Below are positions 24,438 to 32,474 of a stretch of 34,417 nucleotides of DNA, piece after piece; position 1 is the first letter of the stretch; each line of letters opens with the position of its first letter. Source of the stretch: HGM12587 sp964561705. GTDB taxonomy: Bacteria; Bacillota; Clostridia; Lachnospirales; Lachnospiraceae. Below the pieces are notes generated by a model, which was not told where the DNA came from, did no database searches, and saw only the letters and a program-made list of their open reading frames with translations. The translations under genes and the position numbers were made by a program. The stretch is from contig CAZLQJ010000009.1 of the NCBI GenBank assembly GCA_964561705.1, positions 1 to 34,417 on the forward strand, in the 5' to 3' direction.

Positions 24438-24947
24438 TTACTTGCTATTATTAGCTTTTGTGGACAAAACATTTCTTGGCTGTTCTGCCGCCTCCTTGCT
24501 GTCCCAAGGTAAAACATCTCCCGGTTCTCTAAGATACTCCAGAATTTCCCAGATGCCTTCCCCTGTATAGGAACTGACACGAAAAATATCTTCGCATCCG
24601 GTCAGACGAAGCCACTGTTCCGCCTGTTCTACATTTGCCCCAGGCGCATCAATCTGTGTCACAATTCCAATCACCGGTCTTGTGGACTGTGCCACGATAT
24701 TCGGCGGATACAAACTGTATGGTTCCGTTGCATTAATCAAAAGTCCTACCACATCAGCCTCGTAAGAATACAGTGCCAAGGCTCTTCCTAACGTATTGGT
24801 CTCCGCATATTCTCCCGGTGTATCGATTACAACATCATAGTGGTTAATATACTGGGTTTTATGATACCGAATGGTATCTCCTTTCAAAGCCTGTCTCAGT
24901 GTCGTCTTTCCACATTCGGAACGACCCATCAAAATAATCTTTTTCAT
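24438..24947 (-). CDS. eutP: EutP/PduV-type small GTPase
   Basis: 169 residues. It is a single P-loop GTPase domain: GRSECGKTTLRQAL (G1), DTPGEYAE (G3), TQIDAPG (G4-like, T/Q-x-D) and SSYTGEG (G5-like). Family members are encoded with ethanolamine or propanediol microcompartments; the Salmonella homologue PduV associates with the compartment surface, and activity as an acetate kinase has been reported for EutP. The last 25 residues are a hydrophilic tail. Its ATG overlaps the eutS stop as TAATG and has no good ribosome site, so it is coupled to eutS. No other eut or pdu gene is nearby. Confidence 0.88.
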   Translation of the reverse strand: MKKIILMGRSECGKTTLRQALKGDTIRYHKTQYINHYDVVIDTPGEYAETNTLGRALALYSYEADVVGLLINATEPYSLYPPNIVAQSTRPVIGIVTQIDAPGANVEQAEQWLRLTGCEDIFRVSSYTGEGIWEILEYLREPGDVLPWDSKEAAEQPRNVLSTKANNSK

Positions 24948-25321
24948 TACGTTCTTGTCACTTTACAGATGGTAAATCCAAGCTCTCTGGACAGATAATC
25001 ACAGATCACTCTCACTGCTTCTTCTACTTCGGCAACTCTTCCGGTAAAGATCAAAGTTCCGCTGAAGCGGTCAATAAATCCAAGATCAATATTTGCTGTC
25101 TTGACTGCCATATCTCCTGCGATCACGGAGATTTCTGCCGGACTCATACTTAAGATTCCAATGGCAGCTTTGGAATAATCCAATGCTGGATTTAATCCCA
25201 GCTTTTTATATACGATCTCATCAGGGCTGGCAATGATATGTGCCAAGGTCACCTGTTTTCCGGGTACCAGTTCCTGTACGATCCTCATTTTTCCTTCATT
25301 GGACGGTAAGCTAAATTCCAT
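24947..25321 (-). CDS. eutS: EutS/PduU-type microcompartment shell protein
   Basis: 124 residues from the second of two adjacent ATGs (GGAGG seven bases upstream; the first ATG at 25324 is closer). The sequence IVQELVPGKQVTLAHIIASP, GILSMSPAEISVIAGDMAVK, IGF-like DLGFIDRFSGTLIFTGRVAEVEEAV and a final LGFTICKVT follow the circularly permuted BMC fold of EutS and PduU, which form hexameric shell tiles with a small beta-barrel. Alone with eutP it cannot make a compartment; it may serve one encoded elsewhere in the genome. A promoter lies 35 bases upstream. Confidence 0.92.
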   Translation of the reverse strand: MEFSLPSNEGKMRIVQELVPGKQVTLAHIIASPDEIVYKKLGLNPALDYSKAAIGILSMSPAEISVIAGDMAVKTANIDLGFIDRFSGTLIFTGRVAEVEEAVRVICDYLSRELGFTICKVTRT

Positions 25322-25355
25322 CATGCGCCCTCCATTTTCTCTTTGCGTTATTTTT

Positions 25356-25384
25356 ATAATACAACAAAATCAGACACAATACAA
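25356..25384 (-). promoter_or_regulatory. Promoter of eutS-eutP
   Basis: On the minus strand TTGTAT (25379-25384), a 17-base spacer and TATTAT (25356-25361), in the 65-base gap behind addA. The -10 is one mismatch from consensus; the -35 is weak. Confidence 0.5.
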
Positions 25385-25386
25385 GA

Positions 25387-28300
25387 CTAAACAAAGATTT
25401 CTTTCCCCAAATAGAAGGAATAAATCACACATTCCCTCACAGTTTTTCCTGTCATCTGTTCCAGAGCTTCTTTATAGATCTGAAGCTGCTTTTCATATCT
25501 TTTGACAAGTTCTGAGGCATTGCTTACACAATCTGTTTTATAATCCAAAAGGACATAGGAACCTTCTTCTTCAAAATAAGCATCCATAATTCCCTGTACC
25601 AGAATTTCCTGACTACTTTCCTGCTCCGGATAGATTTCCCGGGCAGATTTGGCGATTACAAACGGCTGCTCTCTGTATAACTGTCCCCGTTTCTCTGCAG
25701 CCAAAATCCGTTTGCAAAGACTGCTTTGACAAAACAGATAGATTTTATATGCATTTACAGAATCGGCAGATTCCTGTGACATTTTTCCTTCTGCTACCAG
25801 CTGTTTCATCCGTTCCTTTACCTGATCCGAATGGACGATATCAGAAAGATCCATGCATTCCATGACACGGTGATAAGCCGTTCCTCGTTCTGCCCCTTCA
25901 TTTTTTCGTTCCTCTTTCAAAAATGCCGGAATATACGGCACTACCTGAGGTTCCTCAAACATTTCCAAAACTTCCTCTTCCATCGCCGCCATTTTTAATT
26001 CAGATACGGAAACCTTTCCCGGAAGTGTCAGCTGCTCTCCCTGGTACTGAAACAAAAATCTTTCTTTCAGTTCTGCCGGTAACTCAGATTTCTTCCTCCG
26101 GAGTTTTGCATGGTCATAAGTTTCTTCCAGCACCTGCTGCACCTTTCTTTGAACCAGCATTTCTGCATCCATGTATTTCCATACAAACGGTAATTGATCC
26201 CCGGTACAGGTCTGTAAAATCCAGTCAAAATAACTTCCGCCGCTGCACAGGCACTCATAAATGCCTCTTGGGCATAGCCTGTTTTCTTCTGCGGCCTTTT
26301 CTACGGTTTCCCATGCATTTTTCAAGGCACCTGTCATAATCAGCTTTTCCCTCGCCCTGGTCAATGCAACATAGAGAACCCTCAGTTCTTCTCCCAGTCC
26401 TTCCAGCTCAATCTGCTTTTGTATATATTTTTTATGCAGGGTAGGCATTTTTAAACGTTTTTCCGGATCAATGGCATCCACACCCAGTCCCAGCTGCGGA
26501 TGCATGGCAATGCGCTCCCTTGCATCCTGTTTATTAAATTTTTTCGCCATTCCTGAAACAAATACGATTGGGAATTCCAATCCTTTACTTTTATGAATAC
26601 TCATAATACGCACTGCATTTTCATTTCCGGCAAAATCTTCTGCAACTCCATAATCCACTTCATATTTCTGCAGATTTTCAATATAACGGACAAAGTTAAA
26701 AAGTCCTCTGTAACTGGTATTTTCATAATCTAGTGCTTTTTGGATCAACATCTGAAGATTTGCTTCCCTTACAGAACCGGCCGGCATCAGCCGTACCAGT
26801 TTATCATAGGATGTCTGATCATAGATTTCCCACAACAGCTTATGAATTGGCAGATATTCTGCCTTTTTCCGAAGATCCTCCACCAAGTTCCAGAACTGCG
26901 ACAGCTTTTCCCGAAGTTCTTCTTCGGATCCTTCTTTTGCATACAACCGACAGGCCTCATAATATGGAATTTCCGGATATTCGCCGCGGATCTTTGCCAT
27001 TTGAACAGAATCCAGATTCCCGATAGGCGAATGCAGCACTGCGCTCAAGGGAATATCCTGCCTCTGGTTGTCCAGAACCCGTAAAAAGTTCAATATCGTC
27101 TGGATTTCCATAGCTGAAAAATATCCTGTGGATGATCCGGTAACAACCGGAATCCCATAGGCTCCCAATACATTGGCAAAGCTATCACTCCATCCGCTCA
27201 TGGTACGCAGCAAAATAACCATATCCCCAAAGACTGCCTTCCGAAGCTGTCCTGTTTTTTTATCGGTCACCTTTGCCGTTTCGATCAGTTCCAAAATACG
27301 GCAGGCAGTCATGGAAGCTTCCATTTCCACCTTGTCTAAGGTTTCATCCTCCTCCGGTATTTCAAATAGTAAAAACTCTGACTGTACATCCTCCGTTTTT
27401 TCCGGTTCCGGCATCGATGCCCCCAGATAAAGTGCTGCCTCCTGATCATAGGAAACATTTCCAAGCTCTTTTTTCATGATCCGCTCAAAAATATAGTTGA
27501 CAGTATCTAAGACCTCTGCCCTGCTTCGGAAATTTCTGGACAGATTAATTCTCTGGGAAGTTCCGTCTTCCAAGGTATAACTTTCCTGTTTTTCCATAAA
27601 AAGTTCCGGTCTTGCCTGACGAAACCGGTAAATACTCTGTTTTACGTCTCCTACCATAAACAGATTATGGGCTCCCAGTGCCTTTTTAGAAATACTGGTT
27701 AGGATCAATTCCTGCACCATATTACTGTCCTGATATTCGTCAATCATAATTTCTGCAAAATATTCTCCATAAGATTTTGCAATCTCTGTCGGAACACACA
27801 CACCATTTTCCTTCTCCACCAGAATTTTTAAAGCCAGATGTTCCATATCAGAAAAATCTACAATATTCCGTTTTCTCTTTTTTTCCGAAAAACGTCTGGA
27901 AAATTCTAAGGTAAGACGAACCAGCTCGTCCTTCGTCTCCCGGGCTGTTTTTGAAGCCTCTAAAATCATCTGCGCCGGCATATAAAAAAACTGTTTTTCC
28001 AGATTTTCCAATGCTTTCTTCATATGATTTCTTGCATTTTTGACCATTTCCTTTTTTTCTTCTTCCACATCATCCGGCATTTTCTTTCTGGAAAGCGCTT
28101 GATAGGTACGCCCTCTGATGACTTCTGAAAACTCTTCATAAGTACTGCTGCTGATGCATTCTTTCAAAAGGAGCTGGTCCTTCACCAGTGCTTCCTCATA
28201 AAAAAGGGGGCCGCCCATTCCCTGGCAAAGTTGTATCGCCCTTTTATTTTCTTCCAAAAGGCTCTCAACGATCCTTTTGACATGCACAAGCATGGCCTCA

Positions 28301-28911
28301 TCCGCCTGCCATTCCTTTTGTTCTAGAAGATTCTCCAGCCATTCCTCCGGAAATGGATCACTGGTGGAAAATTCATATAATTTCAAAATCAGATCTTCCA
28401 AAACCTCATCATTTTTTCCGGAAGCATAGCATTCCACAAAATGAAGAAAGCGCTCACGTTTGTTTTCATATTCCTCTTCCAGCAATTCCTTGACCAGATC
28501 CTTTTTCAGAAGTTTTAATTCCCCTTCATCTGCAACCCTAAATGCCGGATCCAGATCAATTTGCTCAAAATGATTTCTCAAAATATAAGAGCAAAAACTG
28601 TCTATGGTTGTAATCTGTGCATGATGCACCAACGTCTCCTGTTTCTGAAGATAACCATTGTTTGGCTGTTCCTCCAAACGTTTTCGAATCGCTGCACCGA
28701 CTCTTTCTTTCATTTCCGCCGCGGCAGCCTTGGTAAAGGTTACCACCAAAAGCCTGTCCACATCCACCGGATGTTTCTGGTCACAGATCATCTCCATGAT
28801 CCTTTCTACCAAAACAGCCGTCTTTCCGCTGCCTGCTGCTGCAGAAACCAAAATATTTCTATCTCTTAAATCAATGACCTTTTTCTGGTCTTCTGTCCAC
28901 ATTACTCCCAT
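25387..28911 (-). CDS. addA: AddA subunit of the AddAB helicase-nuclease
   Basis: 1174 residues from 28911, typical for AddA. Helicase motifs: WTEDQKKVI, SAAAGSGKTAVLVERI (Walker A 24-31), VVTFTKAAAAEMKERV, TIDSFCSYILR, IMIDEYQDSN, GDVKQSIYRFRQA, INLSRNFRSR, IMSIHKSKGLEFPIVF and LYVALTRAREKL. The C-terminal RecB-type nuclease has LLDYKTD (D1123, K1125) and the following QLQIYKEAL. AddAB resects double-strand breaks until it meets a Chi site and loads RecA. The start is fixed by GGAG eight bases upstream; the gene overlaps the end of addB by 10 bases. All catalytic residues are present. Confidence 0.96.
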   Translation of the reverse strand: MGVMWTEDQKKVIDLRDRNILVSAAAGSGKTAVLVERIMEMICDQKHPVDVDRLLVVTFTKAAAAEMKERVGAAIRKRLEEQPNNGYLQKQETLVHHAQITTIDSFCSYILRNHFEQIDLDPAFRVADEGELKLLKKDLVKELLEEEYENKRERFLHFVECYASGKNDEVLEDLILKLYEFSTSDPFPEEWLENLLEQKEWQADEAMLVHVKRIVESLLEENKRAIQLCQGMGGPLFYEEALVKDQLLLKECISSSTYEEFSEVIRGRTYQALSRKKMPDDVEEEKKEMVKNARNHMKKALENLEKQFFYMPAQMILEASKTARETKDELVRLTLEFSRRFSEKKRKRNIVDFSDMEHLALKILVEKENGVCVPTEIAKSYGEYFAEIMIDEYQDSNMVQELILTSISKKALGAHNLFMVGDVKQSIYRFRQARPELFMEKQESYTLEDGTSQRINLSRNFRSRAEVLDTVNYIFERIMKKELGNVSYDQEAALYLGASMPEPEKTEDVQSEFLLFEIPEEDETLDKVEMEASMTACRILELIETAKVTDKKTGQLRKAVFGDMVILLRTMSGWSDSFANVLGAYGIPVVTGSSTGYFSAMEIQTILNFLRVLDNQRQDIPLSAVLHSPIGNLDSVQMAKIRGEYPEIPYYEACRLYAKEGSEEELREKLSQFWNLVEDLRKKAEYLPIHKLLWEIYDQTSYDKLVRLMPAGSVREANLQMLIQKALDYENTSYRGLFNFVRYIENLQKYEVDYGVAEDFAGNENAVRIMSIHKSKGLEFPIVFVSGMAKKFNKQDARERIAMHPQLGLGVDAIDPEKRLKMPTLHKKYIQKQIELEGLGEELRVLYVALTRAREKLIMTGALKNAWETVEKAAEENRLCPRGIYECLCSGGSYFDWILQTCTGDQLPFVWKYMDAEMLVQRKVQQVLEETYDHAKLRRKKSELPAELKERFLFQYQGEQLTLPGKVSVSELKMAAMEEEVLEMFEEPQVVPYIPAFLKEERKNEGAERGTAYHRVMECMDLSDIVHSDQVKERMKQLVAEGKMSQESADSVNAYKIYLFCQSSLCKRILAAEKRGQLYREQPFVIAKSAREIYPEQESSQEILVQGIMDAYFEEEGSYVLLDYKTDCVSNASELVKRYEKQLQIYKEALEQMTGKTVRECVIYSFYLGKEIFV

Positions 28912-31900
28912 TGAAATTTCTCCAATTTCCGATAAGAAGATTCCTTCGGTGAAAATCCACAAATTCCCTGATAAGCACAATAGTCACAAGCTGTCTTTTG
29001 TGCCGTACCATAAGGATTCACCGCCATTTTTCCTTCCATGATCTCAGTTCCAAGCTGTTTTGTCTTTTCCTGCACAAAGGATTCCAGCATGTCAAACTGT
29101 TCCGTAGTCACAGCCTTGGATGCCTTTGCAAGGCTTCCGTCTTTATTGTAGCTGATTGGAAGCATCTGAGATTTCTTATCAAATTCTTTGTCCATATAAT
29201 GAATGATCTTCGGATCCGCATTACAGATACCATCCAAAGACAACTCCTGAAACAGAGCACTCTCCAGATCCTCTTTCGGCAGTTCTCCTTCACTGGAAAT
29301 CATAGGATCCTTCATTGGAAAATAGAACAGTCCTGCCGGTACGATCTCTTTCCCCATATGATCCTTCTTTTCCAATGCCAGGGCTGCATTCAAATATACG
29401 GCCAACTGCAGCTGCAATCCATTATAAAGTGCTGTCAGATCAAAGGATGCCGCACCGCTCTTATAATCCATTACACGAACATAGAGTTTTTCCTCATCTT
29501 CATAGGTATCGATCCTGTCAATTCGTCCATGCATAGAAAGTGCGCCCTCTTTGATCGAAAAAGGAACTTCCAGTTTTTCCGGTACAAATACACCCTTTTT
29601 GATCTGTTCCGTCAATGCCCATACGGAACGCTTCACCAAACGATGCATTCGCCGGATCATATATTCATTTCTTGCACTGTCAAATAATAAGGTATTCCGA
29701 TAATCCGTAATGACTTCATTGACACATTCTTCCGCCAAAAGATCCCGTTCTTCCTCTTTTAAGCCAAACCAGTCGTAAGGACCTTTGTCTACCTTTTTGG
29801 CAAACAATTCTACTGCATGATGTAATAAGGTTCCCATGTCTACTGCAGCAAATTCATAGACTTCCCGTTCTTTTAACCGCAATCCATATTGCAGAAAATG
29901 CGCATACGCACAGGCTGCATATCTTTCCAGTCTGGTTACGCTGTAAACGCTCTGTTCCCCATAAATTGCTTTCGCTGCTGCCGCACCAATGGTCGTCTGC
30001 GCCTCACCTTTGATGAACTGCTCCCACAATTTTTCAAAATAATCCGAAAACCGTGGTGACTGCTCATACCATGCTATCAGCTGGGAAATCTCTGTTTCAT
30101 CCTTTTCCCGGGCTCCCATCTTTTCTGTCAGATAATCCATTCCCTGCACCGGTGTTTCCAGATTTTCCATTCTGGTCGGTTCATTTTTCAATATCTGCAG
30201 CTTTACAAACAGCTTCTCAAGCACTTCTTTCAAATAAGAAGGACGAAGTGCCGCACCATGAAAATCTGTTGCCGCATAAGATAAATATAATTTCTTGGAT
30301 GCCTTTGTCAGCACATAATAAATATAAAACTTCTGCAGATAAACCTGCTCCTTGGCAGTCGGAGCCAGAGATATGTCATGTTCTTCCAGAAATTCCCGTT
30401 CCATCTGAGAAAGAATGCCTCCACCCGTCAAATTCTTTGGAATATTGCCTTCATTCATTCCAAGTAGGAACAAAACCTTCACATCCTTTAAACGGGTTCG
30501 CTCCATATCTCCCACCATAACACGATCATTTCCAGATGGGATCACACCAATCTTTACTTCCTCAAATCCCGCATCCAGAAGTTCTGAAAATTCCTCCAGT
30601 GAAATGCATTCCTCTCCCAAAATCTCCACATATTTTTCCAAAAGCTGCATCACAACACGAAAGATCTGGTGATATTCTTTCGCTGTAGCGGCATCTCCTA
30701 AAACTACAAACCGTTCTTCTCTGTCTGCAAGCTGCCGCTCCAGTTCCAGCTTTTCCAAAAATTCATATAAAACCGTACATTTTTTTCGGACATCTGCATG
30801 ATTATCCTTCAGAACTTGAACTGCATCTGAAACACTTTCATAAAAACGCGCCCGGATTTCATTGACTGCCTGAAGTTCTTCTTCATTTTGATTTTTGGCA
30901 AATCGGATCCATTTTTCTGAATACCGTTTTCTGCCACGAATCCCCAGTGCCAGACAATAATTTTCCAAAAGATCAATCTCTTCCGGAGAAAGTCCGGAAA
31001 AACCACTCCGCAGGTAGCGAAATACGGTTTCATAGGAAAAATCTTCCTCTGCCATTTTCAGAAATGCCCGCAAAAACTCCACAAACGGATGCGACAGTGC
31101 ATTTCTTTTTTCATCTAAAAAGCAGGGAATCTCAAATTTTGAAAAAATTCGGGAAATCTGCTCCTGATATTCCAGATTCCCAAGTACTACTGCGAAGTCC
31201 CCATAACGGAAGCCCTCTTCCCTGACCATTCGCCTGATCTGTACCGCAGTTTCCGTAACCTCTTCCATAGCAGTTCGATATTCCATCACCCGGATATTTT
31301 CCGGTTCTTTTTCATAGACGGTCTTTCCGCCCCTGAACAGATGCTGTTCCAAAAAGAAAAGATCCTCACATCCGCAAAAACGATGCGCCCTCTTTCCATC
31401 ACAGATCCATGGTTCCTCTATCACAACTTCTGCTTCTTTTGCCGCATAGGATACGCTCTGGAGCATTTTTTTGCTTAAGTAAAAAAGTTCCGTCTTCTGC
31501 GGCAGACTATAGACATCCTCCCTAATATCAATGGTCACGGTCAGATATACTTTTTTTGCAATCTTACAAAGCCCCTGCACGAGCTGAAGCTGAACCGGAT
31601 TAAAAGCGGTAAATCCATCCAGTACAATGGTCGCTCCTTTTAATTTTTCAGAACGACAAAGGACCTCATTCAGTACCTGCAGTATCTGGTCTGAAGTCAT
31701 ATAATCCTTTCCCATATCATCCAAAAATGCGCTGTACAGAATTTTCAGATCTTCCAGCTTTTTGGATAAAAGCTGCTGTTTTCGGGAGGCCTTAATCATT
31801 TCTTCCAGTCCTTCCGGTGTGATCTGGTACTGCAGCAATTCTGAGATCAGAGACTTGATCTCACTAATATAACCTAATTTTTTCAGATTTCTGCCCAGGA

Positions 31901-32222
31901 TCGTAAGATCTTCCCTGCGCTCTTGTGCCAGTTTTCGAAGAACCATATTTTTCCCAGTCTCTTCAAGGATCACCCGGTCATTTTCACCGACTTCTTCCAG
32001 CACATGAAAAGCCAGTCTCTGAAAACTGACCACATCAATATTAAAAATTCCCTTTCTCGGATGCATCGTTACAAAATCCTTCTGGGTCTGCAGTGTAAAC
32101 TGCTCCGGAACGATGCAGTAATAACGCTCCCTTGGATTTTCCATTGATTCCCGAATGATCTTTTCATAAATATAGGTGGTCTTTCCAAACCCGGAATCCC
32201 CAAAAATAAACTGTAAAGACAT
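28902..32222 (-). CDS. addB: AddB subunit of the AddAB helicase-nuclease
   Basis: 1106 residues. It begins MSLQFIFGDSGFGKTT (Walker A 8-15), has inactive-helicase-type domains that in AddB scan for Chi, and a C-terminal nuclease with MDYKSG (D919, K921) and QLQLAVYL. The 4Fe-4S cluster cysteines are visible as C771 (AACAYAHF) and C1079, C1082, C1088 (CDYCAYQGIC), the same three- and six-residue spacing as in Bacillus subtilis. AAGGAG is nearby upstream of the 32222 start; a longer frame to 32246 is not needed. It is the first gene of the addB-addA operon. The 200-base gap before it should hold the promoter, but I could not pick a convincing one. Confidence 0.95.
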   Translation of the reverse strand: MSLQFIFGDSGFGKTTYIYEKIIRESMENPRERYYCIVPEQFTLQTQKDFVTMHPRKGIFNIDVVSFQRLAFHVLEEVGENDRVILEETGKNMVLRKLAQERREDLTILGRNLKKLGYISEIKSLISELLQYQITPEGLEEMIKASRKQQLLSKKLEDLKILYSAFLDDMGKDYMTSDQILQVLNEVLCRSEKLKGATIVLDGFTAFNPVQLQLVQGLCKIAKKVYLTVTIDIREDVYSLPQKTELFYLSKKMLQSVSYAAKEAEVVIEEPWICDGKRAHRFCGCEDLFFLEQHLFRGGKTVYEKEPENIRVMEYRTAMEEVTETAVQIRRMVREEGFRYGDFAVVLGNLEYQEQISRIFSKFEIPCFLDEKRNALSHPFVEFLRAFLKMAEEDFSYETVFRYLRSGFSGLSPEEIDLLENYCLALGIRGRKRYSEKWIRFAKNQNEEELQAVNEIRARFYESVSDAVQVLKDNHADVRKKCTVLYEFLEKLELERQLADREERFVVLGDAATAKEYHQIFRVVMQLLEKYVEILGEECISLEEFSELLDAGFEEVKIGVIPSGNDRVMVGDMERTRLKDVKVLFLLGMNEGNIPKNLTGGGILSQMEREFLEEHDISLAPTAKEQVYLQKFYIYYVLTKASKKLYLSYAATDFHGAALRPSYLKEVLEKLFVKLQILKNEPTRMENLETPVQGMDYLTEKMGAREKDETEISQLIAWYEQSPRFSDYFEKLWEQFIKGEAQTTIGAAAAKAIYGEQSVYSVTRLERYAACAYAHFLQYGLRLKEREVYEFAAVDMGTLLHHAVELFAKKVDKGPYDWFGLKEEERDLLAEECVNEVITDYRNTLLFDSARNEYMIRRMHRLVKRSVWALTEQIKKGVFVPEKLEVPFSIKEGALSMHGRIDRIDTYEDEEKLYVRVMDYKSGAASFDLTALYNGLQLQLAVYLNAALALEKKDHMGKEIVPAGLFYFPMKDPMISSEGELPKEDLESALFQELSLDGICNADPKIIHYMDKEFDKKSQMLPISYNKDGSLAKASKAVTTEQFDMLESFVQEKTKQLGTEIMEGKMAVNPYGTAQKTACDYCAYQGICGFSPKESSYRKLEKFQWE

Positions 32223-32404
32223 AATCCGCTCCTTCTTTTTTATCATTCTAGAACCAGTTTAACATATCTTTTCTTTAAATAGTAGCATGTTCATAATTTG
32301 TTCATTTTCTTGTTACGAAAGTTTCATTTCATAAACATGATTCCTTCATTTTTCCTCCATATAATGAAATCATAGAAAAGACATCCCCTTAAAAGAAACT
32401 TTTT

Positions 32405-32439
32405 CATAAATAAATGCCAGATAGTTTTCTATCTGGCAT
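32405..32439 (-). terminator. Terminator after glutamine synthetase III
   Basis: On the minus strand a perfect 11-bp stem (ATGCCAGATAG with CTATCTGGCAT) closes an AAAA loop and is followed by TTATTTAT, about 35 bases after the stop. Confidence 0.75.
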
Positions 32440-32450
32440 CCTCCCTTTTT

Positions 32451-32474
32451 AGACCTTGCAAAAGGTCTTTTTTT
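32451..32474 (+). terminator. Plus-strand terminator hairpin at the 3' end of glnN
   Basis: AGACCTT pairs with AAGGTCT around GCAA and is followed by seven Ts on the plus strand only, facing into the end of the glutamine synthetase gene. No plus-strand gene precedes it nearby. Confidence 0.7.

Noticed and set aside
24438..25321. Part of an ethanolamine utilisation operon
   Set aside because: No enzyme, other shell protein or regulator of such a pathway lies on either side; a promoter and a terminator bound the pair.
28998..29687. Plus-strand open frame (229 codons) opposite addB
   Set aside because: It covers the antisense of the AddB nuclease domain and lacks a start signal; a shadow frame.
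32343..32366. TATAAT at 32360-32365 as a firm promoter
   Set aside because: The -35 region at the right distance (ATGATT) is poor, so it is mentioned only as part of a small RNA hypothesis.
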